Made by a program: the position numbers and the translations under genes
Shown: positions 1 through 6,909 of the stretch, piece after piece
Layout: every line of letters begins with the position of its first letter
How positions within the stretch are numbered: position 1 is the stretch's first letter
Assembly: GCA_036004685.1 (NCBI GenBank)
Contig: DASYRE010000041.1
Coordinates: 1-64,000 of the forward strand
Reading direction: 5' to 3'
Source of the DNA: Candidatus Polarisedimenticolia bacterium
Lineage (GTDB): Bacteria; Acidobacteriota; Polarisedimenticolia; Gp22-AA2; AA152
Length of the DNA: 64,000 bases
Notes under the pieces: model-generated
Seen by the model: only the letters and a program-made list of their open reading frames with translations
Told to the model about the DNA's origin: nothing
Database searches by the model: none

Positions 1-1776
1 GCCGGGCTGGCGGCCGCCATGAAGCTGGCCGAGCAGGGCGTGGACGTGGACCTGATGAGCCTGACGCCCGTCAAGCGATCGCACAGCGTCTGCGCCCAGG
101 GGGGGATCAACAGCGTCAACGACCAGACCCGCCAGGCGGGCGACAGCGAGTGGCTGCATTTCGACGACACGGTCTACGGCGGCGACTTTCTCCAGCACCA
201 GCCGCCGGTCAAGGAGATGTGCTCCTGGGGGCCGCGGATCATCGACCTGATGGACCGCCTGGGCGTGCCCTTCAACCGCACGGCCGAAGGTTTCCGCGAC
301 CAGCGCCGCTTCGGCGGCACGCTGTTCAAACGCACCGCCTTCGCCGGCGCCACCACCGGCCAGCAGCTCCTCTACGCGCTCGACGAGCAGGTCCGGCGCC
401 ACGAAGCCGAAGGGAAGGTCCGGAAGCACGAGCATTGGGAATATCTGGGGATGGTGAAGGATTCCGCCGGGGCCTGCCGCGGCATCGTCGCGGTGGACAT
501 GCGGTCGATGCAGGTGCGGGCCTTCCCGGGGGACGCTGTGATGCTCGCCACGGGGGGGCCGGGCCTGCTCTTCGGAAGAACCACCAACTCCATGATCAAC
601 ACCGGTTCGGCGGCCGCCTCGGCCTACCTCGAGGGAGCCCGGTACGCCAACGGCGAGATGATCCAGGTCCATCCCACCGCGATTCCCGGCGAGGACAAGC
701 TGCGGCTGATGTCGGAGTCGGCCCGCGGCGAGGGGGGGCGCATCTGGGTTCCGCGCGCCAAAGGGGACGCGCGCGAGCCGCGGCGGATCCCGGAGCCCGA
801 GCGCTGGTATTTCCTCGAGGAGAAGTATCCCCGCTACGGGAACCTCGTGCCGCGCGACGTCGCCAGCCGCGAGATCTACGAGGTCTGCGTCGTCCAGGGG
901 ATGGGCCTCGAGGGCAAGACGATGGTCTACCTCGACCTCACGCACATCGATCGGGCCACGCTGAACCGGAAGCTGGGAGGGATCCTGGAGATCTACGAGA
1001 AGTTCACCGGCGTGGATCCTCGCGAGGAGCCGATGAAGATCTTCCCCGCCGTGCACTATTCCATGGGCGGGCTGTGGATCGACTACGAGTCGACGTCGAA
1101 CGGATTCATCAACGAAGCCAGCCCGCGCAACCACCAGACGAACATCTCCGGCCTGTTCGCCAGCGGCGAGGTCGATTTCCAGTATCACGGCGCGAACCGG
1201 CTCGGGGCCAATTCTCTGCTCTCCTGTCTTTACGGCGGGAAGATCGGCGCCAAAGCCATGGTGGCGTACGCCTGCGGGCAGGCACGGCGCGATCCGCTGC
1301 CCTCGCCGGAGGCCCGCGCCGCCGTGCGCCGATGGGAGGAGCAGTTCCGGCGGCTCGCCTCGTCGGCGGGACCGGAGAATCCCCACGCCCTTCACAAGGA
1401 GCTGGGGGAGATGATGAACGAGCACGTCACGCTTGTCCGGTTCAACCCGGCGCTGCGCGCCGTCGAGGAGCGTCTCGCCGAGATGACGGAGCGTTACGGG
1501 CGTCTCGGGAATCTGGACGGATCGTCGTGGGCCAACGCGTCGCTGCTGTTCGCCAATCAGCTCGGGAACATGCTGGAGCTGGGAAAGGTCGTCACCCGCG
1601 GCGCCCTCCTGCGGGATGAAAGCCGCGGGGCCCACTTCAAGCCCGACTTTCCCCGGCGCAACGACGAAGCGTGGCTGAAGACGACGCTCGCCGAGCACAG
1701 CGCGGAAGGGCCGGTGATGAGCTTCGCCGACGTCGATGTCTCGCTCGTCAAACCGATCGCCCGCAAGTACGACTGA
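1..1776 (+). CDS. sdhA: Succinate dehydrogenase/fumarate reductase flavoprotein subunit (5' truncated)
   Basis: Catalytic FAD subunit of complex II, oxidising succinate to fumarate and passing electrons to the SdhB iron-sulfur subunit. The reading frame is open to base 1 and begins inside the N-terminal nucleotide-binding fold, so the real start lies outside the window; 591 residues are visible. The motif RSHSVCAQGGIN shortly after the edge carries the histidine that binds FAD covalently in this family. HPTAIPG and SESARGEGG further in match the substrate site and the catalytic arginine region. The C-terminal helical domain is complete. sdhB follows 11 bases after the stop, so the two are co-transcribed. 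A cytochrome b subunit would be expected just upstream, off the window. Confidence 0.96.
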   Translation, partial: AGLAAAMKLAEQGVDVDLMSLTPVKRSHSVCAQGGINSVNDQTRQAGDSEWLHFDDTVYGGDFLQHQPPVKEMCSWGPRIIDLMDRLGVPFNRTAEGFRDQRRFGGTLFKRTAFAGATTGQQLLYALDEQVRRHEAEGKVRKHEHWEYLGMVKDSAGACRGIVAVDMRSMQVRAFPGDAVMLATGGPGLLFGRTTNSMINTGSAAASAYLEGARYANGEMIQVHPTAIPGEDKLRLMSESARGEGGRIWVPRAKGDAREPRRIPEPERWYFLEEKYPRYGNLVPRDVASREIYEVCVVQGMGLEGKTMVYLDLTHIDRATLNRKLGGILEIYEKFTGVDPREEPMKIFPAVHYSMGGLWIDYESTSNGFINEASPRNHQTNISGLFASGEVDFQYHGANRLGANSLLSCLYGGKIGAKAMVAYACGQARRDPLPSPEARAAVRRWEEQFRRLASSAGPENPHALHKELGEMMNEHVTLVRFNPALRAVEERLAEMTERYGRLGNLDGSSWANASLLFANQLGNMLELGKVVTRGALLRDESRGAHFKPDFPRRNDEAWLKTTLAEHSAEGPVMSFADVDVSLVKPIARKYD

Positions 1777-1787
1777 CGGAGACCGGG

Positions 1788-2531
1788 ATGCCATCCACGA
1801 TCGAGCTGAAGATCAAGAGACAGGATTCTCCGCAGGGCCCCGCACGCTGGGAGGAGTTCTCCCTGCCTTACCGCGCCAACATGAACGTCATCAGCTGCCT
1901 GATGGAGATCCAGCGCCGGCCGGTGAACAAGGCGGGGAAAAAGACCGCCCCCGTGGTCTGGGAATGCAGCTGCCTCGAGGAGGTCTGCGGCGCCTGCACG
2001 ATGCTGGTGAACGGCCGGGTCCGCCAGTCCTGCACGGCGCTGGTGGATCAGCTCGAGCAGCCGATCCGCCTGGCCCCGATGACGAAGTACCCGATCGTCC
2101 GTGACCTCGTGGTCAGCCGCCAGAAGATGTTCGACAGCCTGATCCGGGTGAAGGCCTGGGTGAGCCTCGACGGGACGCATTCGATGGGCCCCGGGCCGAA
2201 GATCCCGCCGGCGGTCCAGCAGGCCTCGTACCCGTTCGCCCAGTGCATGACGTGCGGTTGCTGCACCGAGGCCTGCCCGCAGTTCAACGAGCGCTCCGAT
2301 TTCATCGGTCCCGCCGTCATCGGCCAGGTGCGCCTGTTCAATGCCCACACCGCGGGCAAGCTGAACGCCGAAGAGCGCCTGCACGCGCTGATGGGGCGCG
2401 GCGGGATCGCCGAGTGCGGCAACGCGCAGAATTGCGTCGAAGTCTGCCCGAAGAATATTCCGCTCACCGAGGCGATTGGGCGGGTGGGGCGCCAGGTGAC
2501 GATGCAGATGCTTCGGGACCTGCTGGGCTAA
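1788..2531 (+). CDS. sdhB: Succinate dehydrogenase iron-sulfur subunit
   Basis: Electron-transfer subunit of complex II, 247 aa from the ATG at 1788, which lies 11 bases after sdhA; the frame is open further upstream but that part overlaps sdhA. The N-terminal ferredoxin domain has the plant-type [2Fe-2S] set CSCLEEVCGAC plus a later Cys (about residues 60-85). The C-terminal domain has CMTCGCCTEACP and CGNAQNCVEVCP, the cysteine clusters that ligate [4Fe-4S] and [3Fe-4S] in the family. The TAA stop is also the first three bases of an inverted-repeat element that begins here (see 2529-2674), so the extreme C-terminus may have been set by that insertion. Confidence 0.96.
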   Translation: MPSTIELKIKRQDSPQGPARWEEFSLPYRANMNVISCLMEIQRRPVNKAGKKTAPVVWECSCLEEVCGACTMLVNGRVRQSCTALVDQLEQPIRLAPMTKYPIVRDLVVSRQKMFDSLIRVKAWVSLDGTHSMGPGPKIPPAVQQASYPFAQCMTCGCCTEACPQFNERSDFIGPAVIGQVRLFNAHTAGKLNAEERLHALMGRGGIAECGNAQNCVEVCPKNIPLTEAIGRVGRQVTMQMLRDLLG

Positions 2532-2674
2532 CCCGAATTATTCACAAAGCTCCTCCTGCGACCGCGGACCTGGCCGCCCTGACGGGCGGCCTCGGGCCGC
2601 GGACCTTGCGGGCTCCCGTGAGGGCAGCCATCTCCACGTTCTCGCTGCGGACCTTCATGAATAACTCGGGCTGG
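2529..2674. repeat. MITE-like element with about 28-bp imperfect inverted termini
   Basis: The left end (from 2529, reading ACCCGAATTATTCA just inside) and the reverse complement of the right end (2674 leftwards, GCCCGAGTTATTCA) match at about 20 of 28 positions. The interior holds an 8-bp perfect hairpin (GGCCGCCC at 2572-2579, GGGCGGCC at 2584-2591) and three copies of GCGGACC (2564, 2599, 2647). It has no coding capacity. The size of about 146 bp and paired termini fit a miniature transposable element or a REP-like unit. The sdhB stop codon lies within its left end. Confidence 0.5.
2572..2591. terminator. Hairpin after sdhB, possible terminator
   Basis: Perfect 8-bp stem with a 4-base loop (TGAC), 40 bases past the sdhB stop and between two convergent genes. 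There is no T-run on either side, so intrinsic termination is uncertain. It is internal to the inverted-repeat element. Confidence 0.35.
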
Positions 2675-2687
2675 ACGCGACACGCGG

Positions 2688-3476
2688 CTAGGCGGGCTCC
2701 TTGAACGCCGCCTCGTCGATCGTCTCCGAGACCGCCAGGTTGTCGATGCGAATCGCGAGATCCTCCCCGACCTTCCTCTTGAGCGGCGAAAGGGTGAGAG
2801 GCCCGAACTGCTTCCAACCCTCCCAGCTCCAGGCCTCCGCCGGGGGCTTCTCGTTCTCCAGGACGTATTCCCAGCGGCCCATCAGGTGCGTTCCGGGATC
2901 GATCCAGGCCCAGTATTGATCCCCCGGCGTCAGCCCGACGCCCGTATCGAACGTCACGTGGAGGATCTGCCATTTCTTCCCGGCGGGATCCGTCCTGTCC
3001 GCCTCCCGCTGCAGGTGAACTCCCGGATCGGTCATCTTCATCGGCATCAGGAACCAATAGGTGTCGTTGATGAAGCGCCCGTAGGCGTAGTCGACGAGCT
3101 TGGCCTCCTCGTCCGTCGCGGCCCGCTTCCCGTCCAGCCAGGCCTTTCCCTTCCGATCCTGAACGTTGAGGAGAATGATGAACGCCTTGCCTTCCTTGTT
3201 GCTCCCCTCCAGCCGGTACCGCCCCTGATCGCGATCCCACCAGTGACGATAGCGCGACAGGATCTTCCCCTCCTTCTCCACGGCGAAATCGAACCGCAGG
3301 AAATGGGCCGCCTCCCATCCCCGGCGCCCCCCCATGGCCTGAAACACCCGCTCGGCGAGCTCCGCGGCGGTTCCGCCCGCCGGCTCCGCGCCGGGGAGAC
3401 CGGAGCTTCCGAGCGCGAGGAGGAGGATGGTTCCGGACAGTGCCTTTGTTGCGCCCTTCCACGCCTGCATGATCAT
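2688..3476 (-). CDS. Exported protein of unknown function
   Basis: 262 aa. Residues 1-30 look like a Sec signal peptide: a short charged start, then a hydrophobic stretch ending LPGAEPAGG. The mature part is a mixed alpha/beta protein rich in Trp and aromatic residues, with RYRHWWDRDQGRYRLEG, MPMKMTDPG and WAWIDPGTHLMGRWEY. This pattern resembles periplasmic beta-sandwich outer-membrane-lipoprotein-sorting-like proteins that describe a ligand-binding half barrel. No cysteine follows the signal, so it is not a classical lipoprotein. It is convergent with sdhB and stands alone. I do not recognise a specific function; the family suggestion is inference. Confidence 0.75.
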   Translation of the reverse strand: MIMQAWKGATKALSGTILLLALGSSGLPGAEPAGGTAAELAERVFQAMGGRRGWEAAHFLRFDFAVEKEGKILSRYRHWWDRDQGRYRLEGSNKEGKAFIILLNVQDRKGKAWLDGKRAATDEEAKLVDYAYGRFINDTYWFLMPMKMTDPGVHLQREADRTDPAGKKWQILHVTFDTGVGLTPGDQYWAWIDPGTHLMGRWEYVLENEKPPAEAWSWEGWKQFGPLTLSPLKRKVGEDLAIRIDNLAVSETIDEAAFKEPA

Positions 3477-3581
3477 GCGCCACCTCGGATGAAGGATCGG
3501 CTCGATAGATCGTGAACGTTAGCCGAAGGCGGAGGCGGGGTCAACGCCTTCGCCGGCCCCCGAGTCGACGTCCGGTTCCGC

Positions 3582-3611
3582 TTGTGGCGCCGATTCGGGG
3601 AAGTCTATACT
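3582..3611 (+). promoter_or_regulatory. Promoter of the YigZ-family gene, probably leaderless
   Basis: TTGTGG (3582-3587), 18-base spacer, TATACT (3606-3611). The ATG of the next gene is at 3618, about where transcription should start, so the mRNA probably has little or no leader; no Shine-Dalgarno is visible. Confidence 0.55.
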
Positions 3612-3617
3612 GACGCC

Positions 3618-4214
3618 ATGATCCGCACGCTTGGCGGGCGCGCCGCGGCTACCCTGAAGATCCGCGACTCCCGCTTCATCGCGTGCGCCATGCCGGTGGA
3701 AACGGAATCGGCGGCGCGCGCCAAGATCGCCGCGGTGACGCAGGAGCATCCCGGCGCGACCCATTGCTGCTACGCCTATCGCCTCCTCGACCGGGACGCT
3801 CTTATCGAGCGGTGCCACGACGCGGGGGAGCCGGCGGGGACCGCCGGCGCGCCCATCCTGACGGCGATCCAGGGGGCGGATCTCGCCAACGTGGCGGTGA
3901 CGGTGGTGCGCTATTTCGGCGGCACCAAGCTCGGACTCGGCAATCTCTCCCGCGCCTATCGGAAGGCGGCCCGGGCGGCGCTGGAGGCGGGAAGCCCCGG
4001 GGTCCGGTCGATCCGCCGGCGTCTTGAAGTGAGCCTCCCCTTGACGGTCCTCGGAGAGGCGCGCTCGCTGCTGGCGCAGCTGGGAGGCGACGTCCTCTCG
4101 GAGAGCTACGCCGAGTCGGCGGAGCTGGTCCTGGCGATCGATGGAGCGCGCGAGGCGGAGCTGCGGCGCCGGCTCGACGATCTGAGCCGGGGGCGCGCGC
4201 TCTGGCGACCGTGA
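3618..4214 (+). CDS. yigZ: YigZ/IMPACT family protein
   Basis: 198 aa, the usual length for bacterial YigZ. The N-terminal UPF0029 (Impact) domain spans roughly residues 15-120 and holds the diagnostic RYFGGTKLGLGNLSRAY together with HDAGEPAGTAGAPIL. The C-terminal DUF1949-type domain covers about residues 130-195. YigZ proteins are linked to translation stress and to proline dipeptidase activity, but their biochemical role is not settled. The start at 3618 is chosen because a -10 box ends seven bases before it; an in-frame upstream codon would lie in the promoter. The stop overlaps a GTG of the next frame. Confidence 0.9.
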   Translation: MIRTLGGRAAATLKIRDSRFIACAMPVETESAARAKIAAVTQEHPGATHCCYAYRLLDRDALIERCHDAGEPAGTAGAPILTAIQGADLANVAVTVVRYFGGTKLGLGNLSRAYRKAARAALEAGSPGVRSIRRRLEVSLPLTVLGEARSLLAQLGGDVLSESYAESAELVLAIDGAREAELRRRLDDLSRGRALWRP

Positions 4215-4261
4215 AGAAAGATCCTCCGGACGATCCAAATCTTCAGGAAGGAGTCCCCGGC

Positions 4262-4678
4262 GTGAAGACCCACCCCAAAACCTGGCGGCGCGCCGTCGTC
4301 GCGCTGCTCTTCGTCGCTCTTTTCTCTCCCGCTTCTTCGTTCTCCGGCGACGCCAAGCCTCCCGGCGCGAGCTCCTCCGAGGAGGACGGCGGAGTGTTCA
4401 TCATTCGTCTGCGGCCCGCGGTCACCGGCCGGGAGGCCACGGAGCTCGAGAAGCTCAAGATCATCCAGCACTTCGAATACCTCAAAGGGCTCCTGGCCCA
4501 GGGAAAGCTGATTCTGGCCGGTCTGGCGACCGACGACTACGCCGGGGTGGTGATCCTCCGGGCGCGGGACCGGCTCGAGGCGGAGAAGATCATGGCCGGC
4601 GATCCGGCGATCGGAGCGAACGTCTTTCTCGCCGAGCTGCACCCGTTTCGCGTGGCGCTCCTGGCGGCGCCCCGGTGA
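4262..4678 (+). CDS. Exported YciI-like protein
   Basis: 138 aa from the GTG at 4262, preceded by AAGGAG at 4248-4253 with 8-base spacing. An earlier GTG at 4211 overlaps the yigZ stop, but starting there would bury the signal sequence. Residues 1-27 are a signal peptide (KTHPKTWRR, then a hydrophobic core ending SFSG). The remainder is a YCII-related alpha/beta fold: FIIRLRPAV, then HFEYLKGLLAQGKLILAGLATDDYAGVVILRA. YciI domains are usually cytoplasmic with a conserved His-Asp pair; the His in QHFEYL is present. Export to the periplasm is unusual for the family. Substrate unknown. Confidence 0.75.
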   Translation: MKTHPKTWRRAVVALLFVALFSPASSFSGDAKPPGASSSEEDGGVFIIRLRPAVTGREATELEKLKIIQHFEYLKGLLAQGKLILAGLATDDYAGVVILRARDRLEAEKIMAGDPAIGANVFLAELHPFRVALLAAPR

Positions 4679-4717
4679 GCGATGGCCGGAGGGCGCGCCA
4701 GCCGTCCATGACCCGCG

Positions 4718-4726
4718 TGCTATACT
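4718..4726 (+). promoter_or_regulatory. Extended -10 promoter before bactofilin
   Basis: TG-C-TATACT (4718-4726) with no good -35. It sits 23 bases ahead of the bactofilin ATG, with GGAGGAGG between them as ribosome binding site. Confidence 0.5.
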
Positions 4727-4748
4727 GCGCGCCGCGGAGGAGGCCACG

Positions 4749-5174
4749 ATGCTGAAGCTCGAGCCGGGAAAGGAGAACGACGGCGGAACCGTCCGGAGAG
4801 CGGAAGGGGAGGAGGCGACGATCATCGGCCCCGAGATGGTGTTCGCGGGCGAGCTCGTTTCCGAGGAGAACATCCACCTGCGCGGCCGGGTCGAAGGGAA
4901 CATCTCCACGTCGGGCTCCCTGTTCATCGAACCGACCGGGCACGTGAAGGGTGACATCACGGCGGAGAACGTGGTGGTGGAGGGAAGCGTCGAAGGCACC
5001 GTGATCGCCGCGCAGAAGTTCGAGCTTCGTCCTTCCGGACGCATCCAGGGCGACATCCGGGCCTCGGTCGTGGCGATCGCCGAGAACTCCTTCCTGCGCG
5101 GCCGGGTCCTCGCCACCGAGCGGGTTTCCACGCAGGCCACCCCGATGGCACGGCGGCGTCTCGAGCGCAAGTGA
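4749..5174 (+). CDS. Bactofilin family cytoskeletal protein
   Basis: 141 aa, typical size. A polymer-forming cytoskeletal protein built as a right-handed beta-helix. The regular short repeats with small residues and glycines run from about residue 25 to 125 (VFAGELVSEENIHLRGRVEGN, LFIEPTGHVKGDI, VVVEGSVEGTVIA, FELRPSGRIQGDI). Flanking tails are short and charged. Bactofilins assemble into membrane-associated filaments that organise cell shape, stalks or polar complexes; the partner here cannot be told. The start has a strong GGAGGAGG ribosome binding site. A small membrane-anchored cytochrome gene begins 8 bases after the stop. Confidence 0.92.
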   Translation: MLKLEPGKENDGGTVRRAEGEEATIIGPEMVFAGELVSEENIHLRGRVEGNISTSGSLFIEPTGHVKGDITAENVVVEGSVEGTVIAAQKFELRPSGRIQGDIRASVVAIAENSFLRGRVLATERVSTQATPMARRRLERK

Positions 5175-5181
5175 GTTACGG

Positions 5182-5409
5182 TTGAACCGCCGGGTCTGGG
5201 TCGTGCTCGGCCTGACGATCGGGCTCGGCGTCCTCTTCGTGGTCTTCACCGTCCGTCACCAGCCTCCCGCGGTCCCCAAAGACTTCGATCACCGGGCCGA
5301 GGACATCGAGCAATGTCTCAGCTGCCACGGCCGCGGCCGTCCCCACGCCCGTCCGAAGACCCATCCCCTCAACGACCGATGCTGGGAGTGCCACCGGCGG
5401 GCCCCGTGA
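5182..5409 (+). CDS. Small membrane-anchored di-haem cytochrome c
   Basis: 75 aa from a TTG start 8 bases after the bactofilin stop. One N-terminal transmembrane helix (residues 5-23, RVWVVLGLTIGLGVLFVVF) anchors it, with the rest outside. Two haem c motifs follow, CLSCH (about 47-51) and CWECH (about 69-73), with extra histidines (FDH, HAR, THPLN) that could be distal ligands, as in NapC/NrfH or DmsE-like mini-cytochromes. A TTG start is required unless an internal GTG inside the anchor is used. The last 41 bases overlap the convergent flavoprotein gene. Electron partner unknown. Confidence 0.75.
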   Translation: MNRRVWVVLGLTIGLGVLFVVFTVRHQPPAVPKDFDHRAEDIEQCLSCHGRGRPHARPKTHPLNDRCWECHRRAP

Positions 5410-6598
5410 GCGCGGAGCTGCCCGGAAGGATCCGGAGGTTGGGCGCCGGCGGCTCCACCCGGAGGCGTTGGAACGGCCGGGCGAGGAGGGCGGCGAGGGC
5501 GGAGGGGCCCCGCCGGGCCAGCCGGCGGGAGAGCAGGCGGTACGACTGACGGCCCGCGATCAGATCGGCGACGACCCCCTGGACCGCGCGGCTCGCGGAG
5601 CTCAGGAGGGTGAACGCCTCGAGGAAGCGCGCGGAGAAGAAAAGGTCCCGGTGCCGGGAGGCCCAGCTCAGCTCCTCCCCCCAGCTCTCCGCGCATCGCC
5701 GGGCGTAGAGCTCCGGACGGCCGAGACGGAGCGCGCCGGCCAGATGCTCCGCGGAAGCCAGGGCGTAGTGGATCCCTTCGCGGGTGATCGGATCGACGAA
5801 GCCGGCGGCGTCCCCCAGCAGGGCCCAGCCGCTTCCCTGGCAGGATGAAGCGAGGGAGACCCGGGGCGGGATCGAGGGGATTCTCGCGCCGTAGTTTTGC
5901 AGGCGTCGCAGCACGCCGGCGCCGTAGAGATCGCAGAGGAACCGGACCAGCGATTCCCGCAGCGCGCCGGGATCCTTCCCGGCGGGGCCGCAGATTCCCA
6001 CGGCGAGATGATCGGTGCGCGGAAAGATCCAGAGATAACCGAGGAGACCGGGAAAGAACTTGAGGACGATCTCGTCGGAGCTGTAACCGTCCAGGAAGAA
6101 GCCGAGCCCGATCGTCTGATCCAGCGGAACGGTCTTGCCGAGAACCCTTCCCCGGACCACTCCGGACGCGCCGTCCGCTCCGACCAGGAAATCGAACGAT
6201 TGCTTGCGGCCGGACGAGTCCCCCACCTGCCAGATCGAGCCGGAGCGCGACAGCGACGTGACGCGCGCGGCAACGAGCTCGACTCCCGACAAACAGGCCC
6301 GGTCCATGAAGCAGCCGTTCAGCTCCCGCCGGCTGTAGATGCGCAGCGGCTCGGCCAGAGGAACGCTCGCTTCCCGCCCCGAGGCCGAGAATATCCGGGC
6401 GCGCGGGCAGACACGCTGGGGAAGGGAAGGCGCGCGGAGGAAGGGGCAGGAATCGATCGCCCGCTCGGGGACGCCTCCCCCGCACGGCTTCTCCCAGACG
6501 GTCCGGGGCTCGTAGAGGACGACCCGGGCGCCGCCGCCGGCGAGGAGCTCCGCCGCCCGCGATCCCGCCGGCCCGCCTCCGACCACCGCCACTCTCAC
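5369..6598 (-). CDS. Geranylgeranyl-reductase-family FAD-dependent oxidoreductase
   Basis: 409 aa. The N-terminal Rossmann FAD motif MRVAVVGGGPAGSRAAELLA is followed by PCGGGVPERAI, the family's CGGGV signature. LVGADGASGVVR (about residue 140) and GWALLGDAAGFVDPITREGIHYAL (about 265-290) are the DG and GD motifs of this flavoprotein class. Members reduce isoprenoid double bonds in lipids and quinones or act as halogenase-like monooxygenases. A role on menaquinone or polyprenyl lipids would fit the MqnE pathway in the window, but is inference. A second, divergent paralogue is at 53043-54248. The gene is single and overlaps the cytochrome 3' end. Confidence 0.85.
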   Translation of the reverse strand: MRVAVVGGGPAGSRAAELLAGGGARVVLYEPRTVWEKPCGGGVPERAIDSCPFLRAPSLPQRVCPRARIFSASGREASVPLAEPLRIYSRRELNGCFMDRACLSGVELVAARVTSLSRSGSIWQVGDSSGRKQSFDFLVGADGASGVVRGRVLGKTVPLDQTIGLGFFLDGYSSDEIVLKFFPGLLGYLWIFPRTDHLAVGICGPAGKDPGALRESLVRFLCDLYGAGVLRRLQNYGARIPSIPPRVSLASSCQGSGWALLGDAAGFVDPITREGIHYALASAEHLAGALRLGRPELYARRCAESWGEELSWASRHRDLFFSARFLEAFTLLSSASRAVQGVVADLIAGRQSYRLLSRRLARRGPSALAALLARPFQRLRVEPPAPNLRILPGSSALTGPAGGTPSIGR

Positions 6599-6716
6599 AA
6601 GCGCCTCCGCAGCTCGACGAAAAATCTACCCCACGGGCGCCGCCGAAGGCAAGGCGACCCCGTTGATCGCGGCGCGGCTTCCCGATAGAGTGGACCGCCT
6701 CCGCGGAGACCTCGGG

Positions 6717-6893
6717 ATGCTCTACTATCTGGGAAAATTCCTCGAGCTGAACGGCATCCTGCTGCTGGGGGCCGGGCTGGCCTGGGGCTTGTTCCGCGAC
6801 GACATGAAGGCTGAGATGTCGCTGCTGGGGGCGGGGGCGGCGATCTTCCTTGCCGGTTATCTCCTGGAGCAAAGGAAGGCGCGCGGCCGGTGA
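6717..6893 (+). CDS. Small two-helix membrane protein
   Basis: 58 aa from the ATG at 6717; a longer frame runs upstream but its first 18 residues look like leader DNA. Two hydrophobic segments, about residues 8-24 (KFLELNGILLLGAGLAWGL) and 34-50 (MSLLGAGAAIFLAGYLL), are separated by a short charged loop RDDMK and followed by a basic tail EQRKARGR. GGAGA lies about 10 bases ahead of the start. No known family recognised. Confidence 0.55.
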   Translation: MLYYLGKFLELNGILLLGAGLAWGLFRDDMKAEMSLLGAGAAIFLAGYLLEQRKARGR

Positions 6894-6909
6894 TTGTCTC
6901 GGAGCGGAA

